This document shows, in pieces, positions 9,358-19,115 of a stretch of DNA of 64,000 nucleotides. The DNA comes from Enterococcus quebecensis (lineage in GTDB: Bacteria > Bacillota > Bacilli > Lactobacillales > Enterococcaceae): positions 1 through 64,000 of the forward strand of contig NZ_MIKB01000014.1 in NCBI RefSeq assembly GCF_001730365.1, in the 5' to 3' direction. The first letter of the stretch is position 1; each line of letters opens with the position of its first letter. A model generated the notes under the pieces. That model was not told the origin of the DNA. It made no database searches and saw only the letters and a program-made list of their open reading frames with translations. A program made the position numbers and the translations under genes.

Positions 9358-10231
9358 CTTCGATCTCTCCTTCACTTGTATCTTCTGAATGATCTTTCAT
9401 AACCATAGGTTGTGCAACTGATTTTTTATATTCATTTAATGCAAAAGCAAAACCAATTAAAGCGACCGCAAGCATTGGTAAATTAGTAAATGCCGGAGCA
9501 AAATCTTTCGCTACGCCAGCAACAGCTACGCCTAGTAATTGAATGTTGCCAAATACAGTTGTTAAAAGTGCAGTGAGTACAAATCCTAAAATTAAGTAAG
9601 CTAAGTGTTTTTTTACTGGTAAATATCTTAATAAAATTGCAAAACCTACAGCAGGTAAAACAGCCCCTGCAACTGATAATCCATCACCTAACCACTTTAA
9701 ATCTGTATTCAAATAGCCAACTACATTATCAACAAAACCACCACCAAAGCTAAGGGCGAAAAATACTGGCAACGCTCTTGAAAGCGCCCAAGGTAAAGCA
9801 CCTAGTAAGAAATTGCGTTCGATTCCTTTATAATTCATTGCTTCTATATCGCTATCTATTCTGTGTGCAAAAAATGTATTCGTAAAACGACCCAAAATAT
9901 CCATTTGAATCATTAAACTAGCTACTGGTACTGCAATTGCAGCAATCGCTTGCTCTGGGTTCATCCCTAAACCAACTGAAAAAGCTGTAGCTAAAACTGT
10001 TCCTGAATTAGCATCGATTCTGGAAGCGCCACCAAATGTTCCTACACCTAAAATCGTCAACTGCATACTGCCACCAATAATCAAACCAGCCGTCATGTCT
10101 CCCATAATGGCTCCTGTAACCAATCCAGCAAAAACAGGTTGGCTAAATGCTGAATAAATCTGTAACTCATCTAAAATTTGATACCCTGCATAAAGCGTTA
10201 ATAATAAAATTTGCCACCATTGAATTGCCAT
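9344..10231 (-). CDS. PTS IIC component, mannose family (AgaC/ManY-like)
   Basis: Polytopic membrane subunit of the sugar channel, 295 aa. It starts MAIQWWQILLLTLYAGYQIL and carries GLVTGAIMGDMTAGLIIGGSMQL and GTFGGASRIDANSG, typical of IIC. The start ATG 10231 has AGGAGG at ideal spacing; the longer frame to 10318 reads into the repeat-bearing intergenic gap and is rejected. The last 25 residues are acidic. It is separated from IIB by an unusual 271-bp spacer, whereas the other genes of the operon nearly touch. Confidence 0.92.
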   Translation of the reverse strand: MAIQWWQILLLTLYAGYQILDELQIYSAFSQPVFAGLVTGAIMGDMTAGLIIGGSMQLTILGVGTFGGASRIDANSGTVLATAFSVGLGMNPEQAIAAIAVPVASLMIQMDILGRFTNTFFAHRIDSDIEAMNYKGIERNFLLGALPWALSRALPVFFALSFGGGFVDNVVGYLNTDLKWLGDGLSVAGAVLPAVGFAILLRYLPVKKHLAYLILGFVLTALLTTVFGNIQLLGVAVAGVAKDFAPAFTNLPMLAVALIGFAFALNEYKKSVAQPMVMKDHSEDTSEGEIEDDEI

Positions 10232-10502
10232 TGTTATTCCTCCTAATTTAAAAGCTGAACAGGCTCGTGTAACCTTGACAGAAATATAGGGAAAAGTGAG
10301 GGTAACGTTTTTTGCCACAATCAGTTTCTATCTTTTTCCGAAAGTTTAACCTGTGAAGCTAGATAATTTTAAACGTGTAGCTAGCTCTGCTCTAAAAGAA
10401 AATTTGATTGAGACGCTTTTGTCTCAATCCATTTTTAGCTTTTTCCTGAAGAGTTAACTCATGTAACTAGATAACATTAAACGTCGAATGAGTTCGTCAC
10501 GT
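10232..10502 (-). repeat. Intra-operon spacer with two diverged direct repeats and a hairpin
   Basis: On the minus strand two copies of a roughly 70-bp sequence occur. One starts near 10486 and the other near 10375, and each opens ACGTTTAA..TTATCTAG. They share GGAAAAAG and a GATTG..G.CAAAA block. The first copy ends in a 9-bp hairpin (GATTGAGAC at 10406-10414, GTCTCAATC at 10421-10429), followed by a T-rich stretch that could work as an attenuator. No ORF with a ribosome site was found here. Confidence 0.6.
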
Positions 10503-10979
10503 TTATTTCAACAGACTCATAAAGTCTTCTGTTTTATCACTTGGCACCATTTGAGAAACTAAACTTACACCTGCAACATCTAATTTTTTAAACGCTTCAA
10601 TATCTTGTTCTAAGACATTAATTGATTTAGTAATCGATTTTGAATGCTCGCTTTGAGACATATTACCGACATTTATTTCTTTGATTGGAACGCCTAGTTC
10701 TACTAACTTTAAAAGTCGATCTGGTTTTCTTGCAATGATTAATAATCTTTGTGAGTCATATTTTCCAGCTAAGATATTCGCAGCAGCTTTTTCTATGGGT
10801 AAAACACTTAATTTTACGCCAGCTGGAGTTGCTAATTTTAATCCACTTTTTTCAATTGCGTTTTCTGCTACCTCATCATCTACAACCATAATGCGACTAA
10901 TATCTAATTTAGTTGTCCATAGATTCGCTACCTGTCCATGTATCAATCTCCCATCAATTCTTACAGCGATAATACTCAT
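10503..10979 (-). CDS. PTS IIB component, mannose family
   Basis: Cytosolic phosphotransfer subunit of 158 aa. The phosphorylated histidine is H14 in VRIDGRLIHGQV, the family hallmark, and the C-terminus contains the usual INVGNMS and LVSQMVPSD motifs. ATG 10979 was chosen because it gives the family N-terminus MSIIAVRIDG; AGGAAGG lies 12 nt upstream and AAGGA directly before it. The GH35 gene ends 17 bp upstream, so they are co-transcribed. Confidence 0.92.
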   Translation of the reverse strand: MSIIAVRIDGRLIHGQVANLWTTKLDISRIMVVDDEVAENAIEKSGLKLATPAGVKLSVLPIEKAAANILAGKYDSQRLLIIARKPDRLLKLVELGVPIKEINVGNMSQSEHSKSITKSINVLEQDIEAFKKLDVAGVSLVSQMVPSDKTEDFMSLLK

Positions 10980-10996
10980 TTCCTTCACGATCCTTC

Positions 10997-12769
10997 CTAC
11001 ATGTCTTTGTATATTGCTTGTTCTTCCAATCTGATTTTTGAAGACCACTTTCCTTCTGTTTCAAAAATAACGATCTCATTTACTCCTTCTTTCAGAATAG
11101 ATCCTGGCACATATAACGAGAGTGTCGGGCCAACATTCCAGAACCTGCCTAAGTTAACACCATTAATAATAACCACTCCTTTACCAAATTCTTGTAAATC
11201 AATAAATGTATCTCCAGTATTTCCAACAATTAATTCATAACGATAAAATGCTGGTGTACCTTCGATCCATGTTTGCGTATAATCAATAAAATCAATTTTT
11301 GTAAAATCGATACTATATTGATCCCACTCACAAATAAAATGTAAGTCTGACATAACGCCACTGCGAATCCCTTTACGTTGTGTATCCGCAAATAATTTGT
11401 GTCCATAGTTCACACGCCCCATATTTTCAACTAGAATAGCTAAATGATTTTCTTCTTTGTCAGGTTTAGCAAAAATTTTACTGCCTATTTCCTCTCGGTA
11501 CTGAGTAACAATATTTTCATTATTTAAGAAAAAATGAACGCGATCACTTGCATCAATCACACGGAAATACTCTTCAGTCGTACTTTTTGGCACCTTCGTC
11601 TGATATAACTGGTATCCATAATTTTGCTGCAACTGTTCCATTGTTTCAGGATATTTACTCCATTGATGGCGAGAAATCGATTCAATTACAGAAAATAAAC
11701 TTACTTTTTCCTTCAAGGAAGCAACTTTTGGCTCCATTACGTTTTTTCTTAATGGTTCTAACTGCTCTATTTCGGGGAATAATTCATGTATTTTTCTTTG
11801 TACCGAGAAAAATTTTTCAGTAGGGTTCCCCTGTTCATCTAATAATGCATCATAGTCATACGAAGTTATTTGCGGCAAATCTTTTTGTCCTCTAGCTGAA
11901 CAGCCATTCATAAAACCGAAGTTCGTTCCGCCATGAAACATGTATAAGTTGATACTACCGATTTCTAACGCTTCTCCAACTTCTTCAGCCAGCTCTTTTG
12001 GATCACGTTTTATGATTTCTTCTCCCCATCGATTAAACCAACCGTCCCAAAATTCCATGCACATTAACGGCCATTTTTTCTCATGTTTTTCATGAAATTG
12101 TTTCAACTGAGCGAAATTTTCTTTCGACTTTGAGCCAAAGTTTCCTGTCGCTAAGACATTTTTTTCCATGAGCGTTCCAGCTGTTTGGGCTTGCTCCCAC
12201 GCACCGTCAGAAGTAAATAGTGGAACCGTAACACCGTTTTTTAGCATCAAGTCATATAGATTTCTAAGATACTCTTTGTCTTCACCGTAAGAACCATACT
12301 CATTTTCTAACTGCATCATAATGACAGGTCCACCTCGATCTACCTGAAGCGGCCGAATGATTTCGAATAATGCCTGGTAATAATTCGCTACTTTTTCAAT
12401 AAAACGAGGATCTGACGAGCGAACACGTATATCACGATAATTTAACAACCATGCCGGTAGTCCACCAAATTCCCACTCTGCACAAATATAAGGTGACGGT
12501 CGTAAAATAACAAATAACCCTAATTCTTTTGCTATGTTTACAAACTTAGCTAAGTCTATTTCATCGGTAAAATCAAATCTACCTTCTTCTTGTTCATGCA
12601 AATTCCATGGGATATAAGTCTCCACAGTATTAAATCCAAGAGCTTTCAAGTTGTATAGCGAATGATACCAGTCATTTGGCATTACTCTAAAATAATGAAT
12701 AGCTCCTGACATAATCTTAAAAGGTTTACCATCCAATAAAAAATCTTCTTTTACTTCGAACGTATGCAT
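10997..12769 (-). CDS. bgaC: Beta-galactosidase, GH35 (BgaC-like)
   Basis: Predicted to cleave terminal beta-1,3-linked galactose. The 590-aa protein lacks a signal peptide, so it should act in the cytosol on the imported, probably phosphorylated, disaccharide. The acid/base is E157 in LENEYGSYG and the nucleophile E239 in CMEFWDGWF, both in the standard GH35 contexts; the active-site motif YICAEWEFGGLPAWL is at 94-108. The C-terminal half forms beta-sandwich domains. SD AAGGAGAG precedes the ATG. It is the first gene of the operon, divergent from a GntR regulator. Its order with the PTS and agaS matches the S. pneumoniae bgaC locus. Confidence 0.92.
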   Translation of the reverse strand: MHTFEVKEDFLLDGKPFKIMSGAIHYFRVMPNDWYHSLYNLKALGFNTVETYIPWNLHEQEEGRFDFTDEIDLAKFVNIAKELGLFVILRPSPYICAEWEFGGLPAWLLNYRDIRVRSSDPRFIEKVANYYQALFEIIRPLQVDRGGPVIMMQLENEYGSYGEDKEYLRNLYDLMLKNGVTVPLFTSDGAWEQAQTAGTLMEKNVLATGNFGSKSKENFAQLKQFHEKHEKKWPLMCMEFWDGWFNRWGEEIIKRDPKELAEEVGEALEIGSINLYMFHGGTNFGFMNGCSARGQKDLPQITSYDYDALLDEQGNPTEKFFSVQRKIHELFPEIEQLEPLRKNVMEPKVASLKEKVSLFSVIESISRHQWSKYPETMEQLQQNYGYQLYQTKVPKSTTEEYFRVIDASDRVHFFLNNENIVTQYREEIGSKIFAKPDKEENHLAILVENMGRVNYGHKLFADTQRKGIRSGVMSDLHFICEWDQYSIDFTKIDFIDYTQTWIEGTPAFYRYELIVGNTGDTFIDLQEFGKGVVIINGVNLGRFWNVGPTLSLYVPGSILKEGVNEIVIFETEGKWSSKIRLEEQAIYKDM

Positions 12770-12784
12770 TTTTATGCTCTCCTT

Positions 12785-12842
12785 TTAAAGCGTTTCCACT
12801 TAATATATGAACATACTAACTTGACTCTTCAATATTTGTCAA
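12785..12842 (-). promoter_or_regulatory. Promoter and cre site of the GH35-PTS-GH101 operon
   Basis: On the minus strand, perfect TTGACA (12837-12842) and TAGTAT (12813-12818) are 18 bp apart. Immediately downstream, TGGAAACGCTTTAA (about 12786-12799) fits the CcpA cre consensus. The position just past the start site predicts catabolite repression by roadblock. Confidence 0.75.
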
Positions 12843-12947
12843 AGAATAACTCTTGCCAAATTAAATTTATTAATACAGCCTAAAAATCGTGGATATTTTT
12901 TTGTCTTTGTCTTACTATGTAAACAAGAGTAAACAGGAGGTGATAAG

Positions 12948-13655
12948 ATGAAAATCCCTAAATACCAACAAATCAAAAATGATTTACTAAATAAAATAAA
13001 GTCTGGCGAATTTGAACATGGGGATCGATTTTATAGTGAAAATGAATTAGTTAAATTATATGATGCCAGTTCAATCACAGTGATTCGTGCAATACAAGAA
13101 CTAGCTTCTGAAGGATACCTCGTACGTTATCAAGGAAAAGGTACTTATGTTTCACGATCGAGAAAACGAAAACTTGTGGAATTTACAGACATTGAAGTTT
13201 TTGCTGGAAAAATTGAAACAGTTGAGGTCATCAGCGTTTTAGAGGAATCCGATCCAAGAATACTTAAAGAACTTAACCTAAGCACGACACAAACATATAG
13301 AAAAATTACACGTATTCGTAAAGTAGATAATACTTCGTATATTTTACATTATACGTACATTCCAAATCAGTTCATCAAAAATGAACATCAAGAGCTCAGC
13401 TACTATGATTCAATTTATGAACGATTTAAAACTGAGTTTGGGATTCACATGTACGACGAATACTCAACTGAAACAAATGAAATCATATTTCCTACACCTG
13501 CTGAAATTGCTTCATTTTTAGCCATGCCAGAAAATGAAGCCGTTGTCTTTCAGAAAAAAAAGACGACATTACAAGACGGAACTGTTGCTGAATATGCTGA
13601 AAGTTTTAAAAAATGGGACTATTATAAGATTGAATTTTCAACATTCCAACAATAA
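12948..13655 (+). CDS. GntR-family (HutC/UTRA) regulator of the adjacent operon
   Basis: Transcription factor of 235 aa with an N-terminal winged helix (about 1-70, SENELVKLYDASSITVIRAI) and a C-terminal UTRA sugar-phosphate-sensing domain (about 90-232). SD AGGAGG lies 7 nt before the ATG. It is divergent from the GH35 operon across a 178-bp spacer, so it most likely controls that operon in response to an imported sugar phosphate. A direct repeat of GTAAAC (12919-12924 and 12929-12934) just before its SD is a possible autoregulatory site. Confidence 0.88.
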   Translation: MKIPKYQQIKNDLLNKIKSGEFEHGDRFYSENELVKLYDASSITVIRAIQELASEGYLVRYQGKGTYVSRSRKRKLVEFTDIEVFAGKIETVEVISVLEESDPRILKELNLSTTQTYRKITRIRKVDNTSYILHYTYIPNQFIKNEHQELSYYDSIYERFKTEFGIHMYDEYSTETNEIIFPTPAEIASFLAMPENEAVVFQKKKTTLQDGTVAEYAESFKKWDYYKIEFSTFQQ

Positions 13656-14131
13656 TCACTTTCAAACCAGTCGTTGATACTCTCTTTTATATTTATAAAA
13701 TGCAATGTAAATAAGAAGTCTCTTTACATATAGTAGGACTAACTACGCATTGACTCTATGAGTTTCATCAACGTCACAAAGAACGAAGAATTGGTGTAAA
13801 AAAGTCAGACATTTTACATCAGTTCAAACCAATCGATTTCTAAAACTGGAAGACTTCGCCAATTTTTTTTGAACACAAAGAACAAAGTCATTTGATGATA
13901 TGGTCTACTTGCCAGATTCCTAAAAGAGGGTGAGACAAAAGTAAAAAGCACTTTTGTCTCACCCTCTAAAACGGAGTTATTAGTTCCCTACTTGGTTGCT
14001 CAAGCTTAAACGACTTTTGTCACCTTAATTGCTGTGCAGATTTTCTTTCTAATTGCTTCTTTTTATTGTATAGTAAAACAAAGTAGAGATTAAGACAAAC
14101 GTCATTCAGGTGTGAGAGTTTGGATTAACGT
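13656..14131. other. 476-bp intergenic region
   Basis: No ORF with a ribosome site was found. It separates the convergent ends of the GntR gene and the galactitol operon. Apart from the terminator at 13925-13967, a looser hairpin is visible around 13792-13835 (ATTGG...CCAAT). Confidence 0.6.
13925..13967. terminator. Bidirectional terminator between gntR and lacD copy 2
   Basis: A 17-bp perfect stem pairs 13925-13941 with 13951-13967. The minus side is followed by TTTT. The motif GAGACAAAAG also occurs in the hairpin at 10406-10429. Confidence 0.75.
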
Positions 14132-15130
14132 TTATTTTTTCTCTTCTTTTTCGATTTTGTTATACCAAGAAGTAGCAGTTGCTTGTAACACATCATTTAG
14201 TTCGTTGATATTCAGACGACCATCTGTATTCAACCAATCAATCGCTGCCGACTCACCTATTTCAACAAATGGTTCCACGCCATTTGCCCATGTTGCTCGT
14301 CCGCATAAGACACCATTAAAAGTGGATTTTGCTTTAGCAGCAAATTTTAGTGTTTCTTGGAATAAGTTTGCGCTTACTCCAGCACTAAGAAAAATGAAAG
14401 GTAATTGTGTCGCTTGGCTTTGTTCTTTGAAGTAAGTCAACGCTTCTTCTTGTGTATAACATGATTTTTCGCCCAATCCTTCCACATAGTTCATGTTCAC
14501 TGGGACTTCCACCTTTAAAACGTCCACATTATAACGTTCTTTTGAGAACTCTTTCATCATGTCATTGACTTTATGTGGCTTTACTTTAGCAAATTCAATT
14601 GAATTTGGCTCTAACCCTTTAGCATCATAAGAAACGACTTCTAAGAAAAATGGTAGTTCTTCAGCGAGACATTCAGACCCTATTCTCTCCATAAAAATAT
14701 GCTTTTGCTCATTAATTTCAATAGCTTCGTCCACATCATAATAAAGCAAAAATTTACATGCATCCGCTCCTGCTTCTTTTAAGCGTTTAACCGACCACTC
14801 ATCTAAAATATCTGGTAAACGTCCAGCTTTGGTTGTATCATAACCTGTCTTTTCATATGCTAATAATAATCCTGCTGTTTCAGCTCGCTTATCAGCCGCT
14901 GGCAGTCCATATTCTGGATCTAATAAGATTGATGAAGCAAACGGTGTTAACTCTTTTGATACGATTTCTTTAAATGCAATGATTTGTTTGGACGTCGCTA
15001 CTTCTGGTTGATATTTTTCAATCATTTTCTTCAAAGCGCCTCGTTGATCGATAGCTAATGCGCTGATTACTCCTGATTTATCTGACACTCGTTGTAACGC
15101 TTCATATTTTTTTTGACTAACTTTCTTCAT
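14132..15130 (-). CDS. lacD: Tagatose-1,6-bisphosphate aldolase (copy 2)
   Basis: Second class I tagatose bisphosphate aldolase, 332 aa, clearly paralogous to the copy at 5915-6907. The Schiff-base lysine is K206 in [12 protein letters not shown] 15130 follows GAGAGG by 7 nt; another ATG five codons upstream overlaps the gatD stop codon but has no SD. It is the last gene of the galactitol operon and yields triose phosphates from the tagatose-bisphosphate made there. The Lys/Glu-rich tail (IEKEEKK) is absent from copy 1. Confidence 0.93.
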   Translation of the reverse strand: MKKVSQKKYEALQRVSDKSGVISALAIDQRGALKKMIEKYQPEVATSKQIIAFKEIVSKELTPFASSILLDPEYGLPAADKRAETAGLLLAYEKTGYDTTKAGRLPDILDEWSVKRLKEAGADACKFLLYYDVDEAIEINEQKHIFMERIGSECLAEELPFFLEVVSYDAKGLEPNSIEFAKVKPHKVNDMMKEFSKERYNVDVLKVEVPVNMNYVEGLGEKSCYTQEEALTYFKEQSQATQLPFIFLSAGVSANLFQETLKFAAKAKSTFNGVLCGRATWANGVEPFVEIGESAAIDWLNTDGRLNINELNDVLQATATSWYNKIEKEEKK

Positions 15131-15141
15131 AGAACAACCTC

Positions 15142-16182
15142 TCATTCTGGATGGATTTCATACAGTACTTTTATTTGTTCAGAATCTTTTTTATTTATGG
15201 CATCAAATGGTTTCTCCTTGTCAGTCAATGAATAAATACCTGTAATCAACGGCTTTACATCAATTTCTCCTTCTGCCATATAACGTAACCCTGCCAACCA
15301 TTCATAGCCTGGAAATGGTGCAGAATAGGACATCCATGAGCCTGTAATTTCTAATTCTCCTCGTAAGATTTTTTCAAAATCTTCTGGTGAAAAAACTACC
15401 TCTTTTGTACATGTTCCTACGTAACTGACTTTTCCTCTTTTTTTTACGAGTTGAATGGCTTGAACCTGAGTAAATGCACTTCCTGCTGTTTCAATAACTA
15501 CCTCTGGCAATTCACGATCCTTAAAGTACTCTTCTAAAGGTTGTTCATTGGGATCAACAATATAATCTGCTCCAATTTTTTGAGCCATAGATAATTTTTT
15601 TGTATTCAAGTCAGCAACTGTGATTTCACCCACGCCTCTTGCCCGCAAGGCTAACACTGTTAATAAACCAATTGTCCCTGCGCCTAACACTAAGACACTA
15701 ACACCTGCTTTTAAATTAATCCTTTCAATCCCATGAATCGCTACCGTTAAAGGCTCTAATAACGCTGCTTCTTTTAATGACAATTTTTCTGGTACTTTTA
15801 CACAATTCTTTGCCGGTACGGTTACATATTCAGCCATTGCACCTGGTTCTCTAGAGCCAATAAAACTATAATTGCTGCACATGGCAGGTTCACCTTTTTG
15901 ACAAGCATCACATTCTCCACAAGGGATCAAAGGGGCTACAGCTACACGATCACCACTAATCATTTCTGTTACATTAGCACCAACAGTTTCAACAACACCC
16001 GAAAATTCATGTCCCAATACTTGAGGAAATGAGTGTACTCCACCAGCAAAATATCTTGGTAAATCGGAACCACAAACGCCACAGTAGGCTACCTTGATTC
16101 GTACTTTATCTGTTGCCAGTTGCGGTTTTTCCAATTCGCTTAAAATCATTTTTGTTTCTCCAACAACTTCCAATGCTTTCAA
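15142..16182 (-). CDS. gatD: Galactitol-1-phosphate 5-dehydrogenase (zinc alcohol dehydrogenase family)
   Basis: Predicted to oxidise galactitol-1-phosphate to tagatose-6-phosphate with NAD. The 346-aa medium-chain dehydrogenase has catalytic zinc ligands C37 and H58-E59, structural zinc cysteines C88, C91, C94 and C102, and a Rossmann motif GAGTIG near 167. The start is TTG at 16182 with AAGGAG 9 nt upstream, giving the full family N-terminus MKALEVVGE; the first in-frame ATG (codon 12) would remove a beta strand. It lies 2 bp after gatC. Substrate is inferred from the galactitol-type PTS; a related sugar alcohol phosphate is the alternative. Confidence 0.85.
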   Translation of the reverse strand: MKALEVVGETKMILSELEKPQLATDKVRIKVAYCGVCGSDLPRYFAGGVHSFPQVLGHEFSGVVETVGANVTEMISGDRVAVAPLIPCGECDACQKGEPAMCSNYSFIGSREPGAMAEYVTVPAKNCVKVPEKLSLKEAALLEPLTVAIHGIERINLKAGVSVLVLGAGTIGLLTVLALRARGVGEITVADLNTKKLSMAQKIGADYIVDPNEQPLEEYFKDRELPEVVIETAGSAFTQVQAIQLVKKRGKVSYVGTCTKEVVFSPEDFEKILRGELEITGSWMSYSAPFPGYEWLAGLRYMAEGEIDVKPLITGIYSLTDKEKPFDAINKKDSEQIKVLYEIHPE

Positions 16183-16184
16183 AT

Positions 16185-17540
16185 TTACGACACTCCTTCT
16201 CCACCAGTTTCGATATATAGCATCTGTCTTTTATATTTTATGAATGTATAAACAAAACAAAAGAGGTAGATTACTAAGATAATAAAAAAGCCTAAGCCAG
16301 TTTCAAGCGTAATTCCTTTTGCTAGCAAATAGGTAATCGGACTTCCTGCTTGATCTAAAGAGGAAACACGCTCACCTTTAGCTACTAACCCAACCTGCTG
16401 ACCTAACTGTGTTTGTAGAGATATCATTTGATTTGAAATCCAAATCGTCACGTACATAATTACCGATCCTGAGATCAATGTCCTAAATAGATTTCCTTTA
16501 TGAACACCAACTGCAATTGCGATAAAAAAGCCCATTGTTGCTAGATCACCGAATGGTAACACTTGATTTCCAGGTACAATTACAGCAATTAAAATAGTCA
16601 ACGGGACAAACAATAAACTTGCCGCAATAACTTGAGAATCTCCCAGTAACAACGCAGGATCTAAACCAATTTTTAACTCACTGCCTTTAAAATGCTTATC
16701 CAATAGTTTTCTAGCAGCCTCTGAGATCGGTATGAGTCCTTCCATGATTAACTTCACTACCATAGGCATCAAGACCATCACTGCTGCCATTTGGATGGAT
16801 AATTGTAAAGAGTCGGCGACCGTGTATTTGGCTAAAAGCCCAATAATGAATCCAAGTGTCGCTCCAACAATTGTTGGTTGCCCAAGTACACCTAATTTTT
16901 CTTCAATTTTTTCTGAAGTGATATTAATTTTATTTACACCTGGGATCTTTTCAATTAGATCATCTATTGGTGCTGCAAATACCCCCATATAGGCCGAGGA
17001 ACCATGAGGAATTGATATCCCTTCTAGCCCAAAATAATCATCTGTTACTTGACCAAACATATCTCCTAGTTTGTATGCAATTATAGCGTGTACAATAACA
17101 CCTAAAACACCTAAATAAAAATTACCTGTTGCCACTTGAACAATCGCTCCAGTGAATGCCATATGCCAAATATTCCAAATGTCAACGTTTACAACTTTAG
17201 TCATTTTGAATACAAGCATCACAATATTAACGCCAATAGCTATAGGAATTGCAATTAAACCAAGATCAGAACCCCAAGCCATTGGAGATGTCCCTGGCCA
17301 ACCTAGATCAACGACGTTTAACCCCAGATTAAAATTTTTCGCCATTGCTTCAGCTGCTGCCCCAAGATTATCTGTTAATAATGAAATGACTAAACCAATA
17401 CCTACAAAACCAATCCCAATCGTTATTCCCGATCGAAGTGATTTGCCTATTCCTTGTCCTAAAAGTAAGCCCAAAACCATAATCACAATTGGTAACATTA
17501 CACTTGCTCCGAGATCGACAATATATTGAATAACAGCCAT
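16185..17540 (-). CDS. gatC: PTS galactitol-type IIC permease
   Basis: Integral membrane sugar transporter subunit, 451 aa with about ten hydrophobic segments. It carries the GatC-family stretches GLLLGQGIGKSLRSG, GWPGTSPMAWGSD and IPHGSSAYMGVFAAPIDDL. ATG 17540 was preferred to the GTG one codon upstream because GAGGGGG is 8 nt from it. It follows gatB by 16 bp. With GatA and GatB it should import and phosphorylate galactitol. Confidence 0.9.
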   Translation of the reverse strand: MAVIQYIVDLGASVMLPIVIMVLGLLLGQGIGKSLRSGITIGIGFVGIGLVISLLTDNLGAAAEAMAKNFNLGLNVVDLGWPGTSPMAWGSDLGLIAIPIAIGVNIVMLVFKMTKVVNVDIWNIWHMAFTGAIVQVATGNFYLGVLGVIVHAIIAYKLGDMFGQVTDDYFGLEGISIPHGSSAYMGVFAAPIDDLIEKIPGVNKINITSEKIEEKLGVLGQPTIVGATLGFIIGLLAKYTVADSLQLSIQMAAVMVLMPMVVKLIMEGLIPISEAARKLLDKHFKGSELKIGLDPALLLGDSQVIAASLLFVPLTILIAVIVPGNQVLPFGDLATMGFFIAIAVGVHKGNLFRTLISGSVIMYVTIWISNQMISLQTQLGQQVGLVAKGERVSSLDQAGSPITYLLAKGITLETGLGFFIILVIYLFCFVYTFIKYKRQMLYIETGGEGVS

Positions 17541-17556
17541 CACTTTTCCCCCTCTC

Positions 17557-17835
17557 TTACTGAGTTAGTACATCTAATATTTTGCTTTCAGTGCCTGCAA
17601 TATTTACTCCTGATACAAAAGCAACACCATGGATGACTGGAATTCCATAATCTTTTTTGACCTTTGCGGTTGTAACAATTAAATCTGCTCCCTCTTTTTT
17701 ACTGTCTAATTCATTTACCCGACACTGAACAACTTCCACCGGAATATTTTCTCTTTGGGCAAGTTCTTTAATTTTATTGGCCGCAACAGTTGATGTCGCG
17801 ATTGCTCCACCACATGCAACAATAACTTTTTTCAT
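17557..17835 (-). CDS. gatB: PTS galactitol-type IIB component
   Basis: Cytosolic phosphocarrier of 92 aa. The phosphorylated cysteine is C8 in VIVACGGAIATST, the typical IIB loop of the galactitol/lactose superfamily. ATG 17835 is preceded by GAGGAG; the earlier in-frame start at 17853 lacks a site and overlaps gatA's end. Phosphate comes from GatA and goes to sugar bound by GatC. Confidence 0.9.
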   Translation of the reverse strand: MKKVIVACGGAIATSTVAANKIKELAQRENIPVEVVQCRVNELDSKKEGADLIVTTAKVKKDYGIPVIHGVAFVSGVNIAGTESKILDVLTQ

Positions 17836-17853
17836 AACAACGTCACTCCTCAT

Positions 17854-18297
17854 TTATAAATATGTTGACACAAGATTTTCCATTTCTTTTGTATTCTTGG
17901 CTTTGGATAACCCTTCAATAAACCCAGCTTTTTGAATGGATTCGATCAATTTTTGCAACATGTCCAAATGCTTTTTACCTTCTTTAATAGCTAACATTAT
18001 TACGACTGATACAGAGATCACGTCCTCTTTTTCTCCACCCATTTCATTAAATACGATAGGCTGTTTCAAAGTAGCAAATACAATGCAGTCTTCTTTAACA
18101 TATGTGCCATCAGTATGAGGAATAGCAACACCTATTTTTAAAGGTAATCCTGTTGGAAATTCTGCTTCTCTTTCAATTAAAGCTGCTAAAAATGATTCTT
18201 CTACGATATTTTTTCCATTCAATTCTTTGCTTAATCTTTCAAATAGTTCTTCTTGTGTAGATACAGCTAGCTGGTGGTACATTAATACTTCTTTCAC
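17854..18297 (-). CDS. gatA: PTS galactitol-type IIA component
   Basis: Fructose/mannitol-superfamily IIA domain protein, 147 aa. The phosphorylated histidine is H61 in GVAIPHTDG, as in E. coli GatA. The start is GTG 18297 behind a strong AAGGAGGAG. It follows the DeoR regulator by 14 bp, so regulator and transport genes form one transcript. Confidence 0.9.
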   Translation of the reverse strand: MKEVLMYHQLAVSTQEELFERLSKELNGKNIVEESFLAALIEREAEFPTGLPLKIGVAIPHTDGTYVKEDCIVFATLKQPIVFNEMGGEKEDVISVSVVIMLAIKEGKKHLDMLQKLIESIQKAGFIEGLSKAKNTKEMENLVSTYL

Positions 18298-18311
18298 TTT
18301 TCTCCTCCTTT

Positions 18312-19079
18312 CTATTTATTGTCCGTACAGTAAATTTCAACTCCTTTCTGACTAATTTTTTCATACGTCTCTGAAGATAAATCTTCGTCCGTAATGATAA
18401 TATCTATCTCATCAAAAGTGGCCGTGCGATTAAATGCTATACTGCCAAATTTGCTGTGATCAGCTAAAATAATTGATGTCTGACTGTGATGAATCATTTC
18501 TCTTGAAATAATCGTTTCTCCCATATGATGATTCGTAATGCCTATGTTATCATCGATGCCACCACAACCAAAAAAACCTATATCAACAAAAATATTTTGA
18601 AGGTTGTTTGAAGCAAATGGTCCATACAGTGAATCTTCATTTTTTCGTAACATCCCACCTGGAATCAAAAGATTAATCCCTTCACTGTGTAAAAGTACAT
18701 TAATAATTGGGATGGTGTTTGTGATTACAGTTATATTTTCAAAATTCATGATTTCTTTTGCAAGGGCTAATGTTGTCGTTCCATAATCTAAATAGATTGT
18801 ATCGCCTTCTTCGATATGTTTTGCGGCTTCCTTTGCAATAGCTTGCTTCTCTTCTAGATACTCTCCTTTTCTTCGTTCGTAATCCGTTTCTTGATTTGAA
18901 CTATCTAAAACAGCGCCTCCATGAATCTTCTTGATTACCCCTTCTTTTTCCAATTCATATAAATCTTTGCGAATCGTTTCTCTTGTTACACGCAACTCTT
19001 TACTTAGTTTCAAAATCTTAACAGAATGATTCTTTTTCAAAATATCCAAAATATACTCTTTTCTTTCCTGTGCATTCAT
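18312..19079 (-). CDS. DeoR/GlpR-family regulator of the galactitol operon
   Basis: Repressor-type regulator of 255 aa. An N-terminal winged helix (about 6-57, LSKELRVTRETIRKDLYELEKEGV) precedes a phosphosugar-sensing DeoRC domain with IYLDYGTTTLALA and the ILADHSKFG motif. SD GTAGGG precedes the ATG. It is the first gene of the gat operon and divergent from the PfkB kinase. The shared 196-bp spacer contains an inverted repeat that could be its operator. Confidence 0.9.
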   Translation of the reverse strand: MNAQERKEYILDILKKNHSVKILKLSKELRVTRETIRKDLYELEKEGVIKKIHGGAVLDSSNQETDYERRKGEYLEEKQAIAKEAAKHIEEGDTIYLDYGTTTLALAKEIMNFENITVITNTIPIINVLLHSEGINLLIPGGMLRKNEDSLYGPFASNNLQNIFVDIGFFGCGGIDDNIGITNHHMGETIISREMIHHSQTSIILADHSKFGSIAFNRTATFDEIDIIITDEDLSSETYEKISQKGVEIYCTDNK

Positions 19080-19115
19080 CTTTATTTCCCTACTTTCATC
19101 TTTGTAATCGTTAAC

